Shown piece by piece: positions 1 through 5,576 of a stretch of 7,896 bases of DNA. How positions within the stretch are numbered: the stretch's first letter is position 1; every line of letters begins with the position of its first letter. The notes below the pieces were generated by a model, which was not told where the DNA came from, searched no databases, and worked only from the letters and a program-made list of their open reading frames with translations. This DNA comes from Mailhella sp. Lineage in GTDB: Bacteria; Desulfobacterota; Desulfovibrionia; Desulfovibrionales; Desulfovibrionaceae. The stretch spans positions 1-7,896 of the forward strand of contig JAGAZG010000241.1 of assembly GCA_017940105.1 (NCBI GenBank), read 5' to 3'. A program made the translations under genes and the position numbers.

Positions 1-66
1 GGAATTCCGCACAGAGTCTTTTCGTTTTGTGATATGACTGGTTAAATGAGACCGGTCGCCGTAAAG

Positions 67-522
67 TCAAGAACATTCCAGCCGGCAGGCATCTTCCAGC
101 ATGGTGCAGAACGCATCCATTGCAGGCCCGTGGTCAAAGCCGGAGATATGCCCGAAACCATGCGCAAGCAGCCGCCGGGCATGTTCTGCAGGCTTCTGCC
201 CGTAAAGAAAGATTTCCCTTTCCATCGTTACGGAGCTCAAAAACAGCGAGCCCAACCTTACGCCGCCGGCAGGAAAACTAAGCACGTTCGTCGGTCCCGT
301 GCAACCGAGCCTGCGCGCGTTCAGCGCTGCAATCTCGCCGTCAGAAGAAATGACGAGCTCGACGTCATACGGTCCGAAGCCTTCTTCCCTGCGAGGGGAG
401 TTCTGCTGTCCGGGCAGCATGCGGGCGCGGCCGGCTGCGCGCAACATAACGTCAAGCCACAGCTCCCACTGCCTGCGGCAAAAGCGGCATGGAACACGCA
501 CATCCACACGGACGGAACTCAT
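67..522 (-). CDS. ybeY: YbeY endoribonuclease / rRNA maturation factor
   Basis: A 151-residue protein of the YbeY (UPF0054) family: a single-domain, zinc-dependent cytoplasmic endoribonuclease involved in 16S rRNA 3'-end maturation and 70S ribosome quality control. The diagnostic metal site HGFGHISGFDH is present at residues 121-131 (ligands H121, H125, H131). The second family signature, PTNVLSFP, lies at about 77-84 after an LN motif at 68-69. Length is typical. The ATG overlaps the stop of the upstream 7TM-HD gene by 4 bp (ATGA). Two Shine-Dalgarno-like stretches sit just upstream on the minus strand: AAGGA 3 nt and GGAGG 10 nt from the ATG. Both the overlap and these sites support this start and coupled translation. 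Odd points: the arginine normally found in the 'LNxxYRG' stretch is a leucine here (RRLG, residues 70-73), and the usual 'GDI' after the second signature reads GSL (91-93). It is the last visible gene of the phoH operon. The family assignment is firm; function is inferred from the family. Confidence 0.95.
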   Translation of the reverse strand: MSSVRVDVRVPCRFCRRQWELWLDVMLRAAGRARMLPGQQNSPRREEGFGPYDVELVISSDGEIAALNARRLGCTGPTNVLSFPAGGVRLGSLFLSSVTMEREIFLYGQKPAEHARRLLAHGFGHISGFDHGPAMDAFCTMLEDACRLECS

Positions 523-2882
523 TCGTCCTTATCCTCCCGCCGATCTTCAGCAGGTTCCACGGCAGATTCTGCATCCCGTACGGTCAGCTGTGCTGGCTGG
601 CCTGAAGGATTTTCACCATCCACTACCCATTCCGGCTTCAGCTCTTCGGCATCTTCATGGATCATAACGCCATTCCTGTCCTGCCCTGGATAAGCGATGC
701 GCTGATGATGCAGGCCGGTAATGATGCTTACGAAGGCATCGGAAACTCTGGTCAGATCCCTGAAGGTAAGATCGCAGTTGTCGAGCTGCCCATCTGCGTA
801 AACGCCCTTCACGATTTTTGACACATGGGCACGGATGACAGAGGGCGTGGGGTCTGCCAGCGTACGGCTTGACGCTTCTACAGAATCAGCCAGCATGACA
901 ATGGCCGCCTCCCTGCTTTGAGGCTTGGGCCCAGGGTAGGAATAATCCTCTATCCTGGGTTCTTCCCCAAGTTGACTTGCCTTGCCGTAAAAAAACATGG
1001 CTGTGCGGTTTCCATGATGCTGCTGGATGATGTCAATGATTTCTCTGCCGAGATGATACTCTTCCGCAAGTTTGACCCCGTCTTTCACGTGGGCAAACAG
1101 GATGCGTGCGCTCATGGCGGGAGCCAGCTTGTCATGAGGGTTGCGCCCGCCAAACTGATTTTCAATGAAATAGCGGGGCCTGAATATCTTGCCTATGTCA
1201 TGATACAGCGCCCCTACCTTGCAGAGCAGGCTGTTGGCGCCTATGGCAACAGCACCGGCTTCCACCAGGTTAGAAACCATAAGGGAATGATGGTATGTTC
1301 CCGGAACCTTAACCATAAGCTCCTGCAGCAGCGGATGCTCAAGGTTCATCAGTTCCATCATGCGGAAGCGCGTGGTATACCCCATGAGCATTTCAAGCAC
1401 GGGGCTGAGGGCAAACAGCAGGAGCAGCGACAAAACTGCGTTGCACATCAGCGCCAGCACAAGGATCGGCAGATGATGAAGCTCAAGATGCATGAACAGG
1501 CCTGAACCAACGCCAGTGAGCACCATCCACAGGAAAAGCGGCACGCTGCCCCACACGACATCCTGCCTGTTCTGGGCGCGCAGCACGAGCCAGGTGTTGG
1601 TCATGGACGCCATGAAATAAAAGAAGAACAGAGCCACATCCCCACGGAAAATCACCGTGCAGAAAAATGAAAGCAAAAGGCCGACAGTGCAGTATCGCCT
1701 GGCGGCAAAAATAAGCGCGGCCAGCCCGGCTCCGCCGGCAACCGGGAAGGCGAAGGCCAGAAAACGTATGGAGGCAGGCGCTGAGAGCGCCAAGGCAAGG
1801 GCCATTATGCCCCACGCCGCCAGGCCAAAAACCACAAGTAGCAAAGAAATGAGATTCTGGTCTCGCGTACGCAGCACTGTACCCTTGTTGCCGCTCGGAG
1901 TGATAAACAGACCAAGCAAAAGAAAAAAGCCAAGCATGACGCAGCCGCCAAAAGCCTGCCAGTCCACCACGTCAGGAGCAGCTCGAAACAACGCCTGCAG
2001 CTTGAGCTGTTGCTCATGGGTAACCATATCACCGGCGCGCACAATCACTTCGCCAGTCTGCACCCTGTACAGCACAGGTTCAACGGCAGAAAGCATCGCT
2101 TCGTTTCGCTGGTTCGTTTCTTCCTGGTTTACAGCCAGCGACGGCACAACTAAAAGCGGCATGACTTCCTGCAGCACGGCCCTGGCCCTGACGTTCAGGT
2201 TCTCATCATCGCGCAGCTTGCGCCCAAGCGACACTCTGAACATGCGCAAATCGCTCAACCCGCCGGCCTGTGTGCGCAAAACCTCTGTGCCGCTGTCAAG
2301 ATCGCGAACTATGGCGGCATTGTCTGTATTGGCTAGCTGGCGCATATCGGCAATAATGCCGTTTGTAAGCGCCGTTTCCATCCAGGGGATCAGCGTTTTC
2401 AGCAGGTATTCCTGCACATACGATGCAGACAGGACCCGAAAGGCAGAAGGAGAAACGTCGGAACCATGCTTCTCATTAAAAGTCATGCGCACTGCTTCGA
2501 TGCCTGTGTCGTCCACACCCTGCCTGTTGATGCTGTCCAGGAGGCCAAGGCTTTCAGAAAGAAAGTTCTCGATGCTTTTCTTATCCAGGTCAAAAACCAT
2601 GGGCTGGAGCGCAAGGGCCCTGTCGCGCCGCAGCTGCGTTGCCTTGGGATCTTCAACCATCATGTCGCGGTCTGACACAACGTCAGCCCCGGCAATCTCG
2701 CCTGCCGGATAAACGACCTTGGTCTGCCGCCCCGGCTGCACGGAACAGAGCAGCGAAAGAATCACCAGGGCCGAAGCAGGCGAAAGCAGGCCCCAGTCAT
2801 GATGGTGATGACGCATCATGGAGCGGGCATGTCCCACGAGCTGCTTTATGCTGACGGGAGAAATTTTTTTAATTCTTTTCAT
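519..2882 (-). CDS. pgpH: 7TM-HD membrane phosphohydrolase (PgpH/YqfF-type c-di-AMP phosphodiesterase)
   Basis: An inner-membrane protein of 787 residues from the chosen ATG. Layout: short cytoplasmic N-terminus; one membrane segment (about 31-48); a large extracytoplasmic 7TMR-HDED domain (about 55-300, with VVYPAGEI near the start and VIVRAGDMVTHEQ at 279-291); a cluster of hydrophobic segments (about 309-328, 343-366, 372-393, 398-435, 443-463, 470-498); then a cytoplasmic HD domain. HD-site features are PGTYHHSL (527-534), YHDIGK (560-565), FIENQ (572-576), NPHDKL (581-586), HVKDG (598-602), QHHGN (621-625) and LADSVEAS (664-671). Listeria PgpH of this architecture hydrolyses cyclic-di-AMP; that activity is inferred here. 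The reading frame stays open for 62 codons further upstream, inside phoH. ATG 2882 is preferred because it gives a normal basic N-terminus (MKRIKK) and overlaps phoH by only 14 bp; in-frame ATGs 3 and 5 codons upstream are alternatives. No strong Shine-Dalgarno is visible, which fits coupling to phoH. The acidic C-terminal tail (about 740-787) looks disordered. Confidence 0.93.
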   Translation of the reverse strand: MKRIKKISPVSIKQLVGHARSMMRHHHHDWGLLSPASALVILSLLCSVQPGRQTKVVYPAGEIAGADVVSDRDMMVEDPKATQLRRDRALALQPMVFDLDKKSIENFLSESLGLLDSINRQGVDDTGIEAVRMTFNEKHGSDVSPSAFRVLSASYVQEYLLKTLIPWMETALTNGIIADMRQLANTDNAAIVRDLDSGTEVLRTQAGGLSDLRMFRVSLGRKLRDDENLNVRARAVLQEVMPLLVVPSLAVNQEETNQRNEAMLSAVEPVLYRVQTGEVIVRAGDMVTHEQQLKLQALFRAAPDVVDWQAFGGCVMLGFFLLLGLFITPSGNKGTVLRTRDQNLISLLLVVFGLAAWGIMALALALSAPASIRFLAFAFPVAGGAGLAALIFAARRYCTVGLLLSFFCTVIFRGDVALFFFYFMASMTNTWLVLRAQNRQDVVWGSVPLFLWMVLTGVGSGLFMHLELHHLPILVLALMCNAVLSLLLLFALSPVLEMLMGYTTRFRMMELMNLEHPLLQELMVKVPGTYHHSLMVSNLVEAGAVAIGANSLLCKVGALYHDIGKIFRPRYFIENQFGGRNPHDKLAPAMSARILFAHVKDGVKLAEEYHLGREIIDIIQQHHGNRTAMFFYGKASQLGEEPRIEDYSYPGPKPQSREAAIVMLADSVEASSRTLADPTPSVIRAHVSKIVKGVYADGQLDNCDLTFRDLTRVSDAFVSIITGLHHQRIAYPGQDRNGVMIHEDAEELKPEWVVDGENPSGQPAQLTVRDAESAVEPAEDRREDKDE

Positions 2883-3873
2883 GGCGGTCATAGGCATCGA
2901 CGATGCGTCCCACGAGGGGATGGCGGACGACGTCTGAGCTGTGAAACTGATGGAACGCAACCCCGCGCACGCCGCGCAGCACTTCCAGAGCATGAACGAG
3001 GCCGGAACGGGTTTCTCCTTCCGGAGCGCCTTCCCATGGCTGCAGGCGGCCAGCAGGCGGAAGATCAATCTGCGTAACGTCCCCGGTGATCACGGCGCGT
3101 GAACCAAAACCAAGGCGGGTGAGAAACATTTTCATCTGCTCACGCGTTGTGTTCTGTGCCTCGTCAAGTATGAGAAAAGCATCGTTAAGCGTGCGGCCGC
3201 GCATGAATGCCAGGGGAGCGACCTCAATCATGCCGGCTTCCTGCTTCTGCAGCAGGCCCTGGGGGCCGAGCATGTCGCCCAGCGCATCGTAAAGAGGCCG
3301 CAGATAAGGATTAACCTTTTCTTCCATATCGCCAGGCAAAAAGCCAAGCCTCTCGCCCGCTTCCACGGCAGGACGCGTGAGCACTATCTTTTTAACGCGC
3401 TTGGCTGCAAGCATGGCAATGGCCATGGCGACAGCCAGATAGGTTTTGCCCGTGCCCGCCGGACCGGTGGCGAACACCATTTCATGGGACCGTAAAAGCT
3501 CCATATAGACGCGCTGAGGCGTATTGCGAGCCAGGATCGTCTTTCTGGGGGAAACTATCACTGATGCGTCCCTGAACATGCGCTCAAGCTGAGCCTGAGG
3601 ATCGCGAAGCAAAGCCTCATAGCCCTGCAGCAAATCTTCGCCGCGCAGGCTGCGCCCGGTCTGCAGCAACCCGTAGCCCTGCGCGAAAAGATTCATGACA
3701 AGGCTGCGCCTGGACGCATCCGCCTCATGAACGACAAGCGTTGCTCCGCGGGTCTGCAATTCTGATCCGGAAGCGTCGGCTATAAGTTCGACATGGGCGT
3801 TCAGCGGGCCAAAAAGCTGGCTGGCAAGAGCGGCATCGTCAAACGACAGGGTTTCGGCAAAATTTTGTTTCAC
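2869..3873 (-). CDS. phoH: PhoH family ATPase (PhoH-like protein)
   Basis: A 334-residue cytoplasmic P-loop ATPase of the PhoH family, whose members resemble the ATPase core of superfamily 1 helicases and are linked by genome context to RNA metabolism. The Walker A motif GPAGTGKT is at 137-144 and Walker B FLILDEAQN at 233-241. Other hallmark blocks are LTRPAVEAGERLGFLPGD (165-182), PYLRPLYDAL (189-198), APLAFMRGRTLNDAF (219-233), MKMFLTRLGFGSR (247-259), ITGDVTQIDLP (262-272) and DVVRHPL (314-320). The N-terminal 110 residues form the usual, less conserved accessory region. The start is GTG at 3873, supported by TAGGA ending 7 nt upstream and the family-like N-terminus MKQNFAETLSF. An extra run of about 13 residues (273-289, PAGRLQPWEG...) interrupts the normally short link between QIDLP and SGL. 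First gene of the phoH-pgpH-ybeY operon; its stop overlaps the next start by 14 bp. The substrate is unknown even in model organisms. Confidence 0.95.
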   Translation of the reverse strand: MKQNFAETLSFDDAALASQLFGPLNAHVELIADASGSELQTRGATLVVHEADASRRSLVMNLFAQGYGLLQTGRSLRGEDLLQGYEALLRDPQAQLERMFRDASVIVSPRKTILARNTPQRVYMELLRSHEMVFATGPAGTGKTYLAVAMAIAMLAAKRVKKIVLTRPAVEAGERLGFLPGDMEEKVNPYLRPLYDALGDMLGPQGLLQKQEAGMIEVAPLAFMRGRTLNDAFLILDEAQNTTREQMKMFLTRLGFGSRAVITGDVTQIDLPPAGRLQPWEGAPEGETRSGLVHALEVLRGVRGVAFHQFHSSDVVRHPLVGRIVDAYDRHEKN

Positions 3874-3911
3874 GCGTTTTTCCTATTCATCAGGTTCACC
3901 GCAATGCGGCA

Positions 3912-3940
3912 TAGATAATTTAACTACGCCAAAATGACAA
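3912..3940 (-). promoter_or_regulatory. Candidate sigma-70-type promoter for the phoH operon
   Basis: On the minus strand TTGTCA (3940-3935) is followed after 17 bp by TATCTA (3917-3912). The -35 is good and the -10 is weak (first three bases match the consensus TATAAT). Initiation would fall near 3905 and give a leader of about 30 nt with the GTG-proximal TAGGA. A small dyad, CCGC-AAT-GCGG (3899-3909), lies at the predicted start point and could be an operator or simply chance. This is a by-eye match only; no other candidate close to phoH looked better. Confidence 0.4.
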
Positions 3941-4108
3941 AAGAGTCCACTCGCATATTCATGTTCCGCTAAAGCCATGCCTCTCTTCCGCCATCGCTTC
4001 GGATAGTCCTCGGTGTTCTGCTGAGTCTGTATTCAACGCATCCGGACAATTTTGCAAAAAAAGCAGGCCATTGCTGAACCATGTGCGGTGCAGTCATGCA
4101 TCTCTGCA
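3941..4108. other. Intergenic stretch without recognisable content
   Basis: The central part of the divergent region between phoH and the flavoprotein gene. I see no RNA gene, riboswitch-like architecture, clear terminator or convincing coding sequence. Short open frames on both strands (for example 4081-4200 plus and 3969-4097 minus) lack ribosome binding sites and recognisable products. A weak GU-containing stem (CTCGG...CTGAG, roughly 4009-4025) is not distinctive. Confidence 0.5.
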
Positions 4109-4142
4109 TTTATTTATCCGTAAATAAAAGATTTTTTATTTA
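4109..4142. repeat. AT-only palindrome plus a further direct copy, upstream of the flavoprotein promoter
   Basis: TTTATTTA (4109-4116) and its exact reverse complement TAAATAAA (4121-4128) flank TCCG, making a perfect 8-bp dyad. A third TTTATTTA (4135-4142) follows and ends 4 bp before the -35 TTGTCA at 4147. In an otherwise GC-rich neighbourhood this block stands out. It could be an UP-element-like AT tract, a regulator or nucleoid-protein site, or just an easily melted spacer. Pairing made only of A and T is too weak for a terminator. Confidence 0.45.
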
Positions 4143-4146
4143 TTTC

Positions 4147-4175
4147 TTGTCAAAAAAATCTTGCGGGGCTATAGA
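4147..4175 (+). promoter_or_regulatory. Sigma-70-type promoter for the flavin oxidoreductase gene
   Basis: TTGTCA (4147-4152) and TATAGA (4170-4175) are separated by exactly 17 bp, and each hexamer matches the bacterial consensus at five (TTGACA) and four (TATAAT) positions. Initiation would be near 4182, leaving a leader of about 78 nt before the ATG at 4260. The -10 lies at the edge of and within the loop of a 7-bp GC-rich dyad (4164-4170 with 4183-4189). The nearby TTGACA at 4197-4202 has no suitable -10 at normal spacing. Confidence 0.55.
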
Positions 4176-4189
4176 GAAAAAAAGCCCCG
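4164..4189. promoter_or_regulatory. GC-rich dyad overlapping the -10 region
   Basis: CGGGGCT (4164-4170) is the exact reverse complement of AGCCCCG (4183-4189), with a 12-nt A-rich loop between. On the plus strand no T-tract follows. On the minus strand the stem is followed after 5 nt (CAAGA) by seven Ts (4158-4152), a poor terminator geometry that could still stop antisense transcription heading toward phoH. Because the promoter -10 sits at its edge, an operator or DNA-structure role is equally possible. Its function is not established. Confidence 0.4.
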
Positions 4190-4212
4190 TTCACGCTTGA
4201 CAAAACTCTGAC

Positions 4213-4228
4213 ATGCGGGAGTCCGCAT
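4213..4228 (+). promoter_or_regulatory. Leader hairpin of the flavin oxidoreductase mRNA
   Basis: ATGCGG (4213-4218) and CCGCAT (4223-4228) form a perfect 6-bp stem with a GAGT loop. In the predicted transcript it would sit inside a longer-range pairing between GCCCCG (4184-4189) and CGGGGC (4241-4246). The latter segment directly precedes the Shine-Dalgarno AAGGAGG (4247-4253), which is itself left unpaired. The structure is predicted by eye only. Confidence 0.4.
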
Positions 4229-4259
4229 CAGCTACACAGCCGGGGCAAGGAGGCATTGC

Positions 4260-5387
4260 ATGTCTTTCCCTTCGTTAAAAATAGGAGATCTTGTTGCTCG
4301 TCTGCCCATAGTTCAGGGAGGCATGGGCGTGGGCATTTCGCTGTCACGCCTGGCATCTGCAGTAGCACAGGAAGGCGGCATCGGCGTCATTGCCGGGGCA
4401 ATGGTCGGCATGCGTGAAAAAGACGTTGTTTCTGATCCCATCGAGGCCAACACCCGCGCGCTGCGGCAGGAAATTGAAAAGGCCAGGTCCGCTACCAGGG
4501 GAATCATCGGCGTCAACATCATGGTTGCGCTGACCACGTTTGCTGAAATGGCCAGAACTGCCGTCGAATCACGCGCCGACATCATCTTTTCTGGCGCCGG
4601 TCTGCCCATGGAACTGCCCAGGATATTCCTTGACGCCTGCGAACAAAAAAAAGAACAGTTCCGCACCAAACTCGTGCCCATTGTCTCTTCCAGCCGCGCG
4701 GCCGGCCTCATTGCAAAAAAATGGCTGATGAAAACAGGGTTGCTGCCTGACGCCTTTGTTCTTGAAGGGCCAAGGGCCGGCGGACATCTCGGCTTTTCAG
4801 AAGAAAACATCTTTGATTCTTCCTTTTCGCTGGAAAAGCTGATTTCCGGCGTCGTGGACGTTGCCCGTTCCCTGGAGGACAAGGCCGGAAGGGCCATACC
4901 CGTCATTGCCGGAGGCGGAATTTTTTCAGGCGCTGACATAGCACGCGTGATGAATCTTGGCGCTTCCGGCGTGCAGATGGCCACGCGCTTTGTGGCAACA
5001 GACGAATGCGACGCCGACATCCGCTTCAAGCAGGCGTACGTCAATGCCCGCGAAGAAGACGTAACCATAATTCACAGTCCCGTGGGCATGCCTGGCCGCG
5101 CCCTGGAAAACGAATTCATCGACGCCGCCCGCGAAGGCAAAAAAAAGCCGTTCAAATGCGTCTTCCACTGCATTAAGACGTGCGACCCGCAAAACTCGCC
5201 CTACTGCATTGCATCGGCACTGATCAACGCCATGAAGGGCAATCTTGACAAAGGCTTTGCTTTTTGCGGCGCCAACGTTGGCAAGGTCAAAAGCATTGTT
5301 TCCGTGCACGAACTGATGGATTCGCTGCGCAGGGAATACGATGAATTCATGGCCGGCTTCTGGAGGGATCGCTCTCCGGCTCAATAA
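4260..5387 (+). CDS. Nitronate monooxygenase / NAD(P)H-dependent flavin oxidoreductase family protein
   Basis: A 375-residue FMN-binding TIM-barrel protein of the 2-nitropropane dioxygenase (NPD/FabK-like) superfamily. Family features in order: PIVQGGMGVGIS (16-27) and GGIGVIAGA (39-47) near the FMN site, GVNIMVAL (84-91), FVLEGPRAGGHLG (166-178, with H176 at the position of the catalytic histidine of nitronate monooxygenases), PVIAGGGIF (214-222) and GASGVQMATRFVATDE (234-249), the FMN phosphate-binding region. The C-terminal part carries cysteines C300, C304, C308, C316 and C336 (CVFHC, KTCDP, PYCI, FCG), a pattern seen in the anaerobe-type branch of this family. The ATG is fixed by AAGGAGG ending 6 nt upstream. 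It has its own promoter and is followed by a strong hairpin, so it appears monocistronic. The physiological substrate cannot be told: nitronate, 2-nitropropane, enoyl-ACP reduction (FabK) or another reaction are possible, though the cysteine tail and length argue against a classic FabK. Confidence 0.85.
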   Translation: MSFPSLKIGDLVARLPIVQGGMGVGISLSRLASAVAQEGGIGVIAGAMVGMREKDVVSDPIEANTRALRQEIEKARSATRGIIGVNIMVALTTFAEMARTAVESRADIIFSGAGLPMELPRIFLDACEQKKEQFRTKLVPIVSSSRAAGLIAKKWLMKTGLLPDAFVLEGPRAGGHLGFSEENIFDSSFSLEKLISGVVDVARSLEDKAGRAIPVIAGGGIFSGADIARVMNLGASGVQMATRFVATDECDADIRFKQAYVNAREEDVTIIHSPVGMPGRALENEFIDAAREGKKKPFKCVFHCIKTCDPQNSPYCIASALINAMKGNLDKGFAFCGANVGKVKSIVSVHELMDSLRREYDEFMAGFWRDRSPAQ

Positions 5388-5406
5388 ACTACCGCTCTAT
5401 TCTTAT

Positions 5407-5445
5407 GAAAGCGCCGCCGTCGCCCCATGCGACGGCGGCGCTTTC
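5407..5445 (+). terminator. 17-bp perfect hairpin, probable intrinsic terminator
   Basis: GAAAGCGCCGCCGTCGC (5407-5423) pairs perfectly with 5429-5445 across a 5-nt loop (CCCAT). It lies 19 bp after the stop of the flavoprotein gene, the expected place for a terminator. The descending arm ends in CTTTC and no longer T-tract follows, so termination would rely on the very strong stem and the three Ts inside it. The structure is nearly identical on the other strand. Alternatives are an mRNA 3'-end stabiliser or a protein-binding dyad. Confidence 0.7.
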
Positions 5446-5479
5446 GCACCTGATATGCAAAAAGCAGCCCCTGCAGACA

Positions 5480-5509
5480 TTGACAAGGCTTTTGCCTGCG
5501 GACTATCAT
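5480..5509 (+). promoter_or_regulatory. Sigma-70-type promoter for ricT-metG
   Basis: A consensus -35 TTGACA (5480-5485) is followed after 18 bp by TATCAT (5504-5509), which differs from TATAAT at one position. Initiation is expected near 5516, giving a leader of about 60 nt. The spacer holds a small dyad, AGGC-TTTT-GCCT (5486-5497). The position just after the 17-bp hairpin supports separate transcription of ricT-metG. Confidence 0.6.
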
Positions 5510-5524
5510 TAAAAACTATGCCGC

Positions 5525-5544
5525 AGTCCGCACAGCCGCGGACT
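5525..5544 (+). promoter_or_regulatory. Leader hairpin upstream of ricT
   Basis: AGTCCGC (5525-5531) pairs perfectly with GCGGACT (5538-5544) across a 6-nt loop. A second copy of GCGGACT (5498-5504) overlaps the first base of the -10, so the middle element could pair with either at the DNA level. In the transcript only the downstream copy is available. The hairpin ends 17 nt before the likely Shine-Dalgarno AAAGG (5562-5566), which lies 10 nt before the ATG. Confidence 0.4.
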
Positions 5545-5576
5545 TTCCGGTTATTGCTCATAAAGGTTTTCGGGGT

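Noticed and set aside
1..8. GGAATTCC (EcoRI site) at the window start, as a possible cloning-linker junction
   Set aside because: A single 8-bp palindrome at the edge is weak evidence, and GAATTC also occurs elsewhere in the window inside genes; chance is sufficient.
46..693. Plus-strand open frames opposite ybeY and the end of the 7TM-HD gene (46-693, 299-667)
   Set aside because: They lie antisense to genes with full family signatures, have no ribosome binding site or recognisable domain, and have compositions typical of shadow frames.
1657..2712. A 351-codon plus-strand open frame inside the 7TM-HD gene (also 918-1505)
   Set aside because: Long but serine/arginine-rich and low in structure, fully antisense to a conserved coding sequence; best explained by GC-rich codon usage.
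2799..2810. Run of four histidines (HHHH, residues 25-28) before the first membrane segment of the 7TM-HD protein
   Set aside because: Could look like a metal-binding tag, but four histidines in a cytoplasmic juxtamembrane segment are too little to support a function.
2883..3068. In-frame 62-codon extension of the 7TM-HD gene into phoH
   Set aside because: It would overlap phoH by 200 bp with a cysteine/alanine-rich sequence unlike the family N-terminus. The ATG at 2882 gives a normal start, although the ATGs 3 and 5 codons further upstream cannot be excluded.
3969..4097. A 42-codon minus-strand open frame upstream of phoH
   Set aside because: No clear ribosome binding site, no recognisable product, no sign of coding beyond chance length.
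4081..4200. A 39-codon plus-strand open frame beginning MCGAVMHLCIYL in the intergenic region
   Set aside because: No Shine-Dalgarno at a usable distance, and it runs through the AT palindrome, both promoter hexamers and the GC dyad; regulatory DNA is the better reading.
4197..4202. Perfect TTGACA in the flavoprotein leader
   Set aside because: No TATAAT-like hexamer at 16-18 bp spacing; the TTGTCA/TATAGA pair just upstream is much better.
4313..5068. A 251-codon minus-strand open frame opposite the flavoprotein gene
   Set aside because: Antisense shadow of a well-conserved TIM-barrel protein, serine/proline/methionine-rich, without a ribosome binding site or family resemblance.
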